In this document: positions 1 to 6,766 of the stretch, piece by piece
Layout: each line of letters opens with the position of its first letter
Numbering within the stretch: position 1 is the stretch's first letter
Assembly: GCA_900551985.1 (NCBI GenBank)
Contig: URYG01000045.1
Coordinates: forward strand, 1 to 17,776
Direction of reading: 5' to 3'
Length of the DNA: 17,776 bases
Source: an uncultured Prevotella sp.
GTDB lineage: Bacteria > Bacteroidota > Bacteroidia > Bacteroidales > Bacteroidaceae
Made by a program: the position numbers and the translations under genes
Notes under the pieces: model-generated
Databases searched by the model: none
What the model saw: the letters and a program-made list of their open reading frames with translations, nothing else
Told to the model about the DNA's origin: nothing

Positions 1-927
1 TATTTAAGACCTGAGACAGCACAGGGAATTTTTGTAAACTTTAAGAATGTACAGCGTACATCCAGAAAGAAACTTCCATTCGGTATCTGCCAGATTGGTA
101 AGGCATTCCGTAACGAGGTAGTTGCCCGCCAGTTCGTATTCCGTATGCGTGAGTTCGAGCAGATGGAGATGCAGTTCTTCTGCCAGCCAGGTACAGAGAT
201 GAAGTGGTTTGAGTATTGGAGGAAGGTTCGCCTGGCTTGGCATGAGGCGCTGGGCATGGGCAACGAGAACTACCGTTACCACGACCACGAGAAGCTGGCT
301 CACTATGCTAATGCAGCTACAGATATCGAGTTCAAGATGCCATTCGGCTTCAAGGAGGTAGAGGGTATCCACAGCCGTACCAATTTCGACCTTTCTCAGC
401 ACGAGAAGTACAGCGGCCGCTCTATCAAGTACTTCGATCCGGAGAAGAACGAGAGCTATGTGCCTTACGATGTAGAGACCTCTATCGGTGTTGACCGTAT
501 GTTCCTCAGCGTGATGTGCCACTCTTACTGCGAGGAGAAGCTTGAGAATGGTGAGACACGTGTAGTATTGCGCCTGCCAGAGGCATTGGCTCCAGTGAAG
601 TGTGCCGTATTCCCATTGGATAAGAAGTTTGGTTTGCCAGAGTTGGCTCATGAAATCGTAGATGAGTTGAAGTTCCACTTCAATACCCACTATGGCGATC
701 CAAAGGATTCTATCGGTAAGCGTTATCGCCGTCAGGATGCCATCGGTACTCCATTCTGTATCACCGTTGACCACGAGACCCCAAACGACCACAAGGTTAC
801 TCTGCGTTATCGTGATACCATGGAGCAGGAGCGTGTAGCTATCTCTGATCTCCGCAGCATCATCGAGGAGCGCGTAAGTATTACTAGCGTATTAAAGAAA
901 CTTGGTAATGAAATTAAGAATTTCTAA
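1..927 (+). CDS. glyQS: Glycyl-tRNA synthetase, alpha2 type (5' end missing)
   Basis: Cytoplasmic class II aminoacyl-tRNA synthetase that charges tRNA-Gly with glycine. The frame is open from base 1, so the N-terminal part is outside the window; 308 residues remain of a family usually a little over 500. The fragment opens with RPETAQGIFVNFKN and continues to KAFRNE near residue 39, which is class II motif 2 of the homodimeric GlyRS. ETSIGVDR at about residues 159-166 is motif 3 with its catalytic arginine. From about residue 195 (LPEALAPVKCAVFPL) to the end lies the anticodon-binding domain, including GTPFCITVDHET. The first ATG in frame (base 145) is not the start, because motif 2 lies upstream of it. 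The last 20 bases overlap the next gene, suggesting co-transcription and perhaps translational coupling. Identification is secure from the motifs. Confidence 0.97.
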   Translation, partial: YLRPETAQGIFVNFKNVQRTSRKKLPFGICQIGKAFRNEVVARQFVFRMREFEQMEMQFFCQPGTEMKWFEYWRKVRLAWHEALGMGNENYRYHDHEKLAHYANAATDIEFKMPFGFKEVEGIHSRTNFDLSQHEKYSGRSIKYFDPEKNESYVPYDVETSIGVDRMFLSVMCHSYCEEKLENGETRVVLRLPEALAPVKCAVFPLDKKFGLPELAHEIVDELKFHFNTHYGDPKDSIGKRYRRQDAIGTPFCITVDHETPNDHKVTLRYRDTMEQERVAISDLRSIIEERVSITSVLKKLGNEIKNF

Positions 928-1600
928 ATATCTCTTCTTGCTCGTGATGGCAGTGTTCGCCCTGTCATCATGCAGCGAGGATGATAACACCGTAGATGAG
1001 TATGCCAACTGGCAGCAACGCAACGAGCAGGCATTTGCCGATACGCTGGAGTATGCCAATGCGCAGATTGCTGCCGGCAGCACCGAATGGAAGGTGATTC
1101 GCAACTGGTCGCTCCAGAATCAGACGCCTAACAAGGATGTGACTGGTATGGAGGTTCCCCTTTCCTACAAGAAATACGATCACATCGTGGTTCGTGTGCT
1201 GAAGGAAGGCAAGGGCAGCGGATGCCCTATGTACACCGATTCAGTGAAGGTGAGCTATCTCGGCAGATTGCTGGGCACTGATACTTATCCTGCAGGTTAT
1301 GTATTCGACAAGACCTTCGAGGGTACCTACGACAAGGCTACTGCTCAGGTAACTACCAATTTGGCAAGTGGCTGGATAGATGGTTTTACCACAGCCATAC
1401 TCAATATGCACATCGGCGATCATTGGCTGGTGTATATCCCATATCAGCTGGCTTATGGTACTACTCAGAATGGCACGATTCCTGCCTATTCCATGCTTCG
1501 CTTCGAGATAGTGCTCGACAGCTACTATCGTCCGGGTCAGGTAATACCGGGTTCTAGAGCTGCTGCCCAGGCACTCAAGGGAGAATGGATTACAGAGTAG
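908..1600 (+). CDS. FKBP-type peptidyl-prolyl isomerase, lipoprotein
   Basis: Envelope prolyl cis-trans isomerase of 230 residues. The N-terminus MKLRISK plus a hydrophobic stretch ending in ALSSC gives a lipobox with Cys22 as the likely lipidated residue, followed by acidic SEDD. Residues about 30-100 form a helical linker or dimerisation-like region. The FKBP fold runs from about 108 to 205: DSVKVSYLGRL, VFDKTFEG, GWIDGFTTAILNMHIGD and IPYQLAYG, then a final strand MLRFEIVLDS. I chose ATG at 908 over the in-frame TTG at 902 because it directly begins the signal peptide. The start lies inside the 3' end of glyQS (20-bp overlap, different frame). It resembles the FkpA/Mip class of extracytoplasmic folding factors; the client proteins are unknown. 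Confidence 0.93.
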   Translation: MKLRISKYLFLLVMAVFALSSCSEDDNTVDEYANWQQRNEQAFADTLEYANAQIAAGSTEWKVIRNWSLQNQTPNKDVTGMEVPLSYKKYDHIVVRVLKEGKGSGCPMYTDSVKVSYLGRLLGTDTYPAGYVFDKTFEGTYDKATAQVTTNLASGWIDGFTTAILNMHIGDHWLVYIPYQLAYGTTQNGTIPAYSMLRFEIVLDSYYRPGQVIPGSRAAAQALKGEWITE

Positions 1601-1612
1601 GATTTTCAAGAT

Positions 1613-1635
1613 TTACACCTTATTATATATAGGGA
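1613..1635 (+). repeat. Copy A of a 23-bp element (core CCTTATTATATATAGG)
   Basis: This begins 13 bases after the FKBP stop codon. All 23 bases match the reverse strand at 14286-14308, which lies 17 bases after the recA stop in the same orientation relative to its gene. A second copy of the 16-bp core follows at 1684-1699. The outer CCT/AGG and centre are symmetric but it is not a perfect palindrome, so a hairpin would be weak. No known function; a 3'-UTR or post-termination signal is inference. Confidence 0.75.
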
Positions 1636-1683
1636 GATTCATTAATATGGAGAGATTCATTCCTTTTACAGGTAGGATTCATA

Positions 1684-1699
1684 CCTTATTATATATAGG
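1684..1699 (+). repeat. Copy B of the CCTTATTATATATAGG core
   Basis: An exact 16-bp copy of the core at 1618-1633, 66 bp downstream of it. The DNA between the two contains three GATTCAT words (near 1636, 1654 and 1676), so the whole 1613-1700 stretch is repetitive. Confidence 0.7.
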
Positions 1700-1711
1700 T
1701 GATAGAATAGG

Positions 1712-1754
1712 AGCGTTCCTAGGATTGCCATCTGATGGCATTCTTAGGAACGCT
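1712..1754. terminator. Long hairpin after the FKBP gene (terminator-like, weak T tract)
   Basis: Arms 1712-1730 and 1736-1754 are 19 bp long with two mismatches (AGCGTTCCTA pairs with TAGGAACGCT). The five-base loop makes almost the whole 43 bp a near-palindrome. It probably ends the glyQS-FKBP transcript, but only TTTGTGTT follows, so the T tract is poor and the element could have another role. Confidence 0.55.
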
Positions 1755-1755
1755 T

Positions 1756-1786
1756 TGTGTTAACATACCTTTTTGATGTGTTAACA
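1756..1786. repeat. Two TGTGTTAACA words, 21 bp apart
   Basis: The 10-mer TGTGTTAACA occurs at 1756-1765 and 1777-1786. Each contains the palindrome TGTTAACA. The 21-bp phase places both on the same face of the helix, as expected for an operator bound by two dimers. The pair lies about 80-110 bp upstream of the promoter at 1863-1892. Operator function is inference. Confidence 0.45.
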
Positions 1787-1790
1787 AGTG

Positions 1791-1808
1791 TTTGTGTTCG
1801 CACACAAA
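1791..1808. repeat. Small perfect stem-loop
   Basis: TTTGTGT at 1791-1797 and ACACAAA at 1802-1808 close a 4-base loop TCGC. It sits directly after the TGTTAACA pair and before the AT-rich promoter DNA. No T tract follows, so it is not an obvious terminator. Confidence 0.45.
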
Positions 1809-1862
1809 ACGCTGTCTATATTAAAAAAATGTTAGTTTTCTGCATTTTTTCGGGGAAAATCA

Positions 1863-1892
1863 TTGCAGTTTCAGAAAATAGTTGTACCTTTG
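1863..1892 (+). promoter_or_regulatory. Bacteroidetes-type promoter (TTG-N19-TACCTTTG)
   Basis: TTG at 1863-1865 is separated by 19 bases from TACCTTTG at 1885-1892, which matches the Bacteroidetes primary sigma consensus TAnnTTTG. Expected transcription start is about 1897-1900. It drives the C-poor segment ending at the terminator near 2191, and by read-through possibly the MATE gene. Confidence 0.7.
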
Positions 1893-1992
1893 CATCAGAA
1901 AAAATAAGTTTTAGGTTTTTAGTTAGGTAATAGATTTTATTAGGTTTAGTTGTTAGGTAAAGTTAAGATTGTTGTTCATTGGTTTATTGGTT

Positions 1993-2079
1993 TTAGTTAA
2001 GGTAGTTAGAAAGATTGTTTATTCAAGGACGACAGGTGTTAGTTAAGGTAAGAATAAGATTGTTTATTCAGTGACGACA
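1993..2079 (+). repeat. Imperfect tandem repeat, two units of about 45 bp
   Basis: Each unit runs TTAGTTAAGGTA, a short variable part, AAGATTGTTTATTCA (one differing flank), then GACGACA. Unit 1 spans about 1993-2034 and unit 2 about 2039-2079. GACGACA recurs at 2028 and 2073. The repeat lies within the candidate RNA. Confidence 0.65.
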
Positions 2080-2125
2080 AAAAACAGTACTGTTCCGCTC
2101 TGCGGAAGTTAAGTTTTGGGAAAAA

Positions 2126-2133
2126 CAAAGGTA
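2126..2133 (-). promoter_or_regulatory. Possible antisense promoter box TACCTTTG
   Basis: The minus strand reads TACCTTTG (TAnnTTTG consensus) here, with no clear TTG upstream. A transcript would start near 2119, run leftward through the two repeat units, and be antisense to the candidate RNA. Weak evidence because the element is short. Confidence 0.3.
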
Positions 2134-2160
2134 CGAAATTTATAAAATTAAATAAAAGGT

Positions 2161-2191
2161 GGCGATTCCTTCTCGGAGTCGCCATTTTTTT
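2161..2191 (+). terminator. Intrinsic terminator just upstream of the MATE gene
   Basis: Arms GGCGATTCC (2161-2169) and GGAGTCGCC (2175-2183) form a 9-bp stem with one G-U pair and a 5-base loop, followed by A and seven T (2185-2191). This is a textbook intrinsic terminator placed between a promoter and the start codon at 2220. Confidence 0.8.
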
Positions 2192-2219
2192 CGTTAACGC
2201 AATTAATAAGAGAAAAAAT

Positions 2220-3599
2220 ATGTTATTCAAGAATAAGACAGATTATCTGATGGAGTCGATACGCGAGGGTAGGGCGATGGCTCGCAGTGAGAAACTCAAT
2301 CTCATCGTGGGGTTGAGTATTCCCTCCATGCTGGCTCAAATTTCCACCGTGATGATGTTCTTCATCGATGCATCCATGGTAGGACATCTGGGTGCAGAGG
2401 CTTCGGCTAGCATCGGACTTATCGAGTCAACCAACTGGCTCATTGGCAGTTTGCTCAGTGCGGCAGCTACCGGTTTCTCGGTGCAGGTGGCTCATTTCAT
2501 CGGAGCCAACGATTTCGTGAAGGCTCGCCAGGTATTCCGCCATGCCCTGATATGCGGTTTGGCGTTCAGCCTTTGTGTAACCCTGGCATGTGTAGGAGTG
2601 CATTCCCATCTGCCTTATTGGCTGGGTGGCGGTACTGATATTGCGGGCAATTCCTCGCGGTATTTTCTGATATTCGGTTTGGCGTTGCCCTTCGTATTCC
2701 TGTATCATATCTCCGAGATGATGTTCAAGTCGGCAGGCAACATGCATACCCCTAGCGTGATGGCGGTGCTGATATGTATCTGCGATGTGGTTTTCAATTA
2801 CCTCTTCATCTACGTCATGAAGATGGGTGTGGTGGGAGCTGCCTGCGGAACGGCACTTGCCTATATCTGTATCTCGCTGCCTAATCTCTATCTCACGGCA
2901 TGCCGGAACCGGATTCTCAATCTGCGTCAGGACAAGGAACCTTTCCGGTGGGTAAAGGAGTACCTGCACCATGCCTGCAAGATCAGCATCCCGATAGCCA
3001 TACAGAATGTCCTGATGAGCGGTGCGCAGATAGTGAGCACCATGATTGTGGCACCATTGGGCAATATCGCCATTGCTGCCCACTCGTTTGCCATCACCGC
3101 CGAGAGCCTCTGCTATATGCCGGGTTATGGTATCGGTGATGCCGCCACCACCCTGGTGGGTCAGACGCATGGTGCCGGTCGTACCGATCTCTGCCGCAAT
3201 TTCGCCTATATGACGGTGGGATTGGGTATGTGCGTGATGGCATTGATGGGAGTAGTGATGTATGTCTTTGCCCCCGAGATGATAGGTGTGCTGTCGCCGG
3301 TGGAGAGCATCCGCGAGTTGGGTACTACCTGCCTTCGCATCGAGGCGTTTGCCGAGCCTTTCTTTGCAGCGAGCATCGTAACCTATTGTGTCTGCGTGGG
3401 AGCGGGCGATACCCGGAAGCCAGCCGCCATCAATCTGGGTACCATGTGGCTGGTGCGCCTCACCCTGGCTTACGCCCTTTCCAAGAGCTATGGCTTGGAG
3501 GGTGTCTGGATAGCGATGGCTACGGAGCTTACCCTCAGAGGCACGCTTTTCCTCATCCGACTTTACCGCGGTTCGTGGATGAAAAGCTTCCAATGTTAG
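2220..3599 (+). CDS. MATE family efflux transporter
   Basis: Inner-membrane multidrug/toxin extrusion antiporter of 459 residues, the normal size for a 12-helix MATE protein coupled to Na+ or H+. The start of the first half shows LIVGLSIPSMLAQIS, then FFIDASMVGHLG at about residues 47-58 and AHFIGANDFVKARQ at about 91-104. The second half repeats the pattern with SIPIAIQNVLMSG, AAHSFAI, and GDAATTLVGQTHGAG. This internal duplication is typical of the family (COG0534, NorM/DinF-like). Substrate cannot be told from sequence. ATG 2220 gives a 20-residue polar N-terminus; ATG 2250 (MESIREG) is a plausible alternative start. It follows a terminator by 28 bases, so its expression may depend on read-through or anti-termination. 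Confidence 0.93.
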   Translation: MLFKNKTDYLMESIREGRAMARSEKLNLIVGLSIPSMLAQISTVMMFFIDASMVGHLGAEASASIGLIESTNWLIGSLLSAAATGFSVQVAHFIGANDFVKARQVFRHALICGLAFSLCVTLACVGVHSHLPYWLGGGTDIAGNSSRYFLIFGLALPFVFLYHISEMMFKSAGNMHTPSVMAVLICICDVVFNYLFIYVMKMGVVGAACGTALAYICISLPNLYLTACRNRILNLRQDKEPFRWVKEYLHHACKISIPIAIQNVLMSGAQIVSTMIVAPLGNIAIAAHSFAITAESLCYMPGYGIGDAATTLVGQTHGAGRTDLCRNFAYMTVGLGMCVMALMGVVMYVFAPEMIGVLSPVESIRELGTTCLRIEAFAEPFFAASIVTYCVCVGAGDTRKPAAINLGTMWLVRLTLAYALSKSYGLEGVWIAMATELTLRGTLFLIRLYRGSWMKSFQC

Positions 3600-3609
3600 T
3601 TTTATGTTA

Positions 3610-3661
3610 AGATTTGCAGGTATTGGGAAGATAATCTTCCAAATGCTTGCAAATCTTTTTT
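3610..3661 (+). terminator. Intrinsic terminator of the MATE gene
   Basis: Arms 3610-3631 and 3635-3656 are 22 bases each and pair with three non-Watson-Crick positions (AGATTTGCA opposite TGCAAATCT at the base). A 3-base loop closes the stem, and T3656-T3661 gives the T tract. It starts 10 bases after the MATE stop. Confidence 0.8.
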
Positions 3662-3677
3662 ATTTTGCTTAATTTTG
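3647..3677 (+). promoter_or_regulatory. Promoter of the M16 peptidase gene, overlapping the terminator
   Basis: TTG at 3647-3649, 20 bases, then TAATTTTG at 3670-3677 (TAnnTTTG). Expected start near 3683, giving a leader of about 37 nt before ATG 3721. The -33 element lies inside the 3' arm of the upstream terminator. Confidence 0.6.
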
Positions 3678-3720
3678 CAAGCGTAATATCTGAACAAGTA
3701 ATTTTTTAAATCAATAGCAG

Positions 3721-6540
3721 ATGAAACTAAGAAAGATTTTTGCAGCGTTTCTGCTGTGTTTATCTGTGGGAAGTGCGATGGCACAGATGCCAGCCATTCC
3801 TGTGGATAAGAATGTGAAGATTGGTCATCTCGACAATGGATTGACTTACTACATTCGTCACAACAGTTATCCTGAGCATGTAGCCAGCTTCTACATCGCC
3901 CAGAAAGTGGGTTCTATCAATGAGAACGATGATCAGCGCGGTTTGGCTCACCTCCTCGAGCACCTCGCCTTCAACGGTACCGATCACTTCAAGGGTAACT
4001 CCCTCCAGGATTACCTGCAGAGCATCGGCGTGGAGTATGGCAGAAATCTCAATGCCTATACCAGCGTAGAAAAAACCGTATATTACTTCACCGATGTACC
4101 TACTACCCGCCCTACAGCCGTAGATTCATGCATGCTCATCCTCAAGGATTGGAGCAACGGTATCTCTCTTACCGAGGAAGCCATCAATGACGAGCGCGAC
4201 GTGGTACACAATGAGTACCGTATGCGCATCGTGGGTCAGCAGCGCATGATAGAGCGCTCATTGCCAAAGCTCTATCAGAACAACAAGTACGGCTACCGTT
4301 TCCCTATCGGATTGATGAGCGTCATCGACGGCTGCAAGCCGGAAACCCTGCGTGCTTACTACCGCAAGTGGTATCGCCCAGACAATCAGGCAATCATCGT
4401 CGTAGGTGATGTAGATGTCAACCATATCGAGAACAAGATCAAGGAGCTCTTCTCGGGCATCAAGGTGCCTGCCGATGCCGCTAAGATAGAGCCGGTGGAA
4501 GTAGCCGATAATGATACAGCCATCTACGTAATCGACAAGGACAAGGAGCAGCAGTATGATATCTTCAATATCTTCATGAAGCATCCAGCCATTCCTAATG
4601 CGATGAAGGGCGACATGAGCTATCTCATGAAGGGATACATGGACAATGTGGTTACCTCTATGCTGGGTGCACGCTATGCCGAGATTGCCCAGGAAGCTGA
4701 CTGCCCATTCCTTCAGGCAGGTGCCGACGACGGCGACTTCCTGCTCTCTTCTACCAAGGGTGCCTTCAGCCTTATCGGTGTGGCAAAGCCGGGTAAGGTA
4801 AAGGAAGCTTATGCTGCCGTATTGCGCGAGGCAAAGCGCATGCACGACTTCGGATTCACTGCCACTGAGTATCAGCGTGCCAAGGAGGAGTTCCTGAGCC
4901 GGGTAGATAAGACGCTTGCCAACAAGGATAAGATGAAGAACGAGCAGTTTACCACCCAGTATGTGGATAACTTCATCTCCAACGAGCCAATCCCATCGGT
5001 AGAGGACGAGAGTCAGATCTACAAGATGGTAGTACCTCAGCTTCCATTAGAGGCCATCAATGCCTATGCCAAGCAGCTGGTTTGCCAGAGCGATACCAAC
5101 CTGGTATCGATGGTGCTGATGCGCGAGGCAGAGGGTGCCGTTTATCCTACCGAGAAGGAGCTTGCCGACGTAGTGAAGCAGGTGCGCTCTGAGAAGCTGG
5201 AGGCATACGTGGACAACGTGAAGCAGGAGCCGTTGATGGCTCAGTTGCCTAAGCCAGGCAAGATCAAGAAGACCGTAGAGAACAAGCAGTTGGGTTACAA
5301 ACAGCTTACTCTTTCCAATGGTGCCAAGGTGGTATTGAAGAAGACCGATTTCAAGGATAATGAGATTCTCTTCTCTGCCAATGCCAAGGTGGGTTACTCA
5401 GCTCTCGAGAAGAGCGATTACCCTAGCATCATGCTGATGACCGAGGCTTGGGGTGCCAGCGGTTTGGGCAATTTCTCAAGCACCGAGCTTGAAAAGGCGC
5501 TCGCAGGCAAGCAGGCAGGTGTAGGATTCTCCATCAATCCTTACAGCCATGGCCTTTCCGGTAATTCTACTCCTAAGGACGTGGAGACCCTGATGCAGCT
5601 CATCTATCTCAAGATGACAGCATTGAGCAAGGATGAGAAGTCGTTCAAGAATCTTCAGAATACCTTTGCTACTTTATTGGCCAACCAGAGCAACAATCCT
5701 AACATGGTATATCAGGATTCATTGCAGAGCACCCTTTATCTGGGCAGCAAGATTGGCCGCATTCCTACTTCTGATGAGATCAAGGCCATCAACTACGATC
5801 GCCTGATGACTCTTGCCAAGGAGTATTACGGCAATGCCAAGGATTTCACCTTCTACTTCGTGGGCAACTACGATGAGAAGACTCTCCTCCCGCTCATCGA
5901 GCAGTATATCGCCAGCTTGCCAAACAATGGCTTCAAGCTGAAGAACAAGGAGATTCCATACGCCAAGGGCGAGGTGAAGAACAACTTTACCAAGGCGATG
6001 TCTAATCCTCAAACCCAGGCATCAGAGATCTGGAGCACCAAGTTGCCATTCTCTATGCAGAATATGGTACTGGCAGATGTAACCTCACGCCTGCTGGAGA
6101 TGCAGTATCTGCGCACCATCCGCGAGCAGTTGAGTGCAGCTTACCATGCAGGAGCCACCTTCGGCATGCTCCGCGATTTCGACGACAAGGCATCCATCAG
6201 CATCACCGCCAATGCCGGCTTGAATCCGGAGAAGGCCGATACCGCCATCACCTATTTCTTCAAGGGTGTAGAAGAGGTAGAGAAGCAGGTAGATGCTGCC
6301 GACTTGCAGAAGGTGAAGGAGATCATGCTGAAGCAGGCAGGCGTAGATGAGAAGAACAATGGCTACTGGCTCGGCGTTCTTGCCAACTATACAGGTCTCG
6401 GTTTCGATAACCATACCGGCTATAAGGAGTTTGTGAAGAACCTCCGTGGCGAACAGATTTCCGACTTCCTCAAGAATGTACTCATGAAGAGCGGCAACCA
6501 CGTCGAGGTGATCATGAAGGCTGAGAAGAGTAAGGAATAA
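3721..6540 (+). CDS. M16 family zinc metallopeptidase (pitrilysin/insulinase type), secreted
   Basis: Exported zinc peptidase of 939 residues. A signal peptide MKLRKIFAAFLLCLSVGSAMA with cleavage before Gln22 predicts periplasmic or outer-envelope location. The inverted zinc motif HLLEH is at residues 77-81, and Glu158 in INDERDVV lies 77 residues further, the expected spacing for the third ligand. The protein has the double-size architecture: an active N-terminal M16 half followed by the inactive partner (from about residue 525, YKQLTLSNGAKVVLKK), with the C-terminal YLRTIREQLSAAYHAG segment typical of M16 clamshell enzymes. Members degrade peptides inside a closed chamber; the substrate here is unknown. 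It appears monocistronic, with a promoter before it and a terminator after it. Confidence 0.95.
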   Translation: MKLRKIFAAFLLCLSVGSAMAQMPAIPVDKNVKIGHLDNGLTYYIRHNSYPEHVASFYIAQKVGSINENDDQRGLAHLLEHLAFNGTDHFKGNSLQDYLQSIGVEYGRNLNAYTSVEKTVYYFTDVPTTRPTAVDSCMLILKDWSNGISLTEEAINDERDVVHNEYRMRIVGQQRMIERSLPKLYQNNKYGYRFPIGLMSVIDGCKPETLRAYYRKWYRPDNQAIIVVGDVDVNHIENKIKELFSGIKVPADAAKIEPVEVADNDTAIYVIDKDKEQQYDIFNIFMKHPAIPNAMKGDMSYLMKGYMDNVVTSMLGARYAEIAQEADCPFLQAGADDGDFLLSSTKGAFSLIGVAKPGKVKEAYAAVLREAKRMHDFGFTATEYQRAKEEFLSRVDKTLANKDKMKNEQFTTQYVDNFISNEPIPSVEDESQIYKMVVPQLPLEAINAYAKQLVCQSDTNLVSMVLMREAEGAVYPTEKELADVVKQVRSEKLEAYVDNVKQEPLMAQLPKPGKIKKTVENKQLGYKQLTLSNGAKVVLKKTDFKDNEILFSANAKVGYSALEKSDYPSIMLMTEAWGASGLGNFSSTELEKALAGKQAGVGFSINPYSHGLSGNSTPKDVETLMQLIYLKMTALSKDEKSFKNLQNTFATLLANQSNNPNMVYQDSLQSTLYLGSKIGRIPTSDEIKAINYDRLMTLAKEYYGNAKDFTFYFVGNYDEKTLLPLIEQYIASLPNNGFKLKNKEIPYAKGEVKNNFTKAMSNPQTQASEIWSTKLPFSMQNMVLADVTSRLLEMQYLRTIREQLSAAYHAGATFGMLRDFDDKASISITANAGLNPEKADTAITYFFKGVEEVEKQVDAADLQKVKEIMLKQAGVDEKNNGYWLGVLANYTGLGFDNHTGYKEFVKNLRGEQISDFLKNVLMKSGNHVEVIMKAEKSKE

Positions 6541-6545
6541 TACTT

Positions 6546-6600
6546 CCCTGAGAATGAAACGCTGATAGAGCTTCATTCTCGGGATATCATCCCGATCAGC
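6546..6600. other. Nested hairpins after the peptidase gene
   Basis: GAGAATGAA (6550-6558) pairs with TTCATTCTC (6572-6580), extended by CCC/GGG around a one-base bulge. CGGGA (6580-6584) can pair with TCCCG (6590-6594), and GCTGAT (6561-6566) with ATCAGC (6595-6600), which are alternatives to the first stem. There is no T tract. Probably a stabilising 3'-UTR structure before the terminator at 6610. Confidence 0.5.
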
Positions 6601-6609
6601 ATAAAAACA

Positions 6610-6652
6610 AAAAAGTCCCGTTGAACGATTTTACTCGCCAACGGGACTTTTT
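6610..6652. terminator. Bidirectional intrinsic terminator
   Basis: AAAAAGTCCCGTTG (6610-6623) and CAACGGGACTTTTT (6639-6652) form a perfect 14-bp stem with a 15-base loop. T runs are present on the 3' side in both directions. It ends the peptidase transcript on the plus strand and can end the small-gene transcript (6767-6883) coming from the other side. Confidence 0.85.
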
Positions 6653-6702
6653 GCCTTTTTTTCTCTTTGTGGTATCAAAGAGTCATTCTGAAAATAATCT
6701 TT

Positions 6703-6731
6703 TTACGTAATTTCCTTTCTCTCTTACGTAA
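6703..6731. repeat. Paired TTACGTAA palindromes, 21 bp apart
   Basis: TTACGTAA occurs at 6703-6710 and 6724-6731, each followed by TTTCCT or TTTTCCT, so the direct repeat is about 14-15 bp. The helical phasing suggests a protein binding site, though it lies in the convergent 3' region rather than before a gene. A small stem CAAGAG-CACT-CTCTTG follows at 6739-6754. Confidence 0.4.
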
Positions 6732-6766
6732 TTTTCCTCAAGAGCACTCTCTTGCGAAAGTTACCC

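Larger units (their letters stand above)
1898..2191 (+). ncRNA. Candidate small RNA or attenuated leader of the MATE gene
   Basis: A complete transcription unit without a convincing protein: promoter at 1863-1892, about 290 transcribed bases, and an intrinsic terminator at 2161-2191. The first 127 bases (1897-2023) contain a single C (1977). TTAGGT or TTAAGGT recurs six times (1911, 1923, 1940, 1953, 1997, 2043). Two imperfect copies of a 45-bp unit follow, then a small hairpin TTCCGC-TCT-GCGGAA at 2093-2107. The MATE start codon is only 28 bases after the terminator, so a regulated leader is as likely as a free sRNA. It does not match any riboswitch class, 6S RNA or tmRNA that I recognise. 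Confidence 0.5.

Noticed and set aside
1993..2079. Short CRISPR-like array
   Set aside because: There are only two imperfect units, with repeats and variable parts of the wrong proportion and no cas genes.
1898..2191. Known riboswitch or 6S/tmRNA
   Set aside because: No conserved core of a class I know is visible, no tRNA-like end exists, and the long closing stem of 6S RNA is absent.
2039..2230. 63-codon minus-strand frame across the terminator before MATE
   Set aside because: It runs through the terminator hairpin, the TTCCGC/GCGGAA stem and the repeat units, and overlaps the MATE start; its composition follows the DNA repeats rather than protein constraints.
2427..3593. 388-codon open frame on the strand opposite the MATE gene
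   Set aside because: The MATE frame has clear family motifs over the same DNA. The antisense product is rich in His, Arg and Gly without any recognisable domain, which is the usual shadow of a GC-balanced membrane-protein gene.
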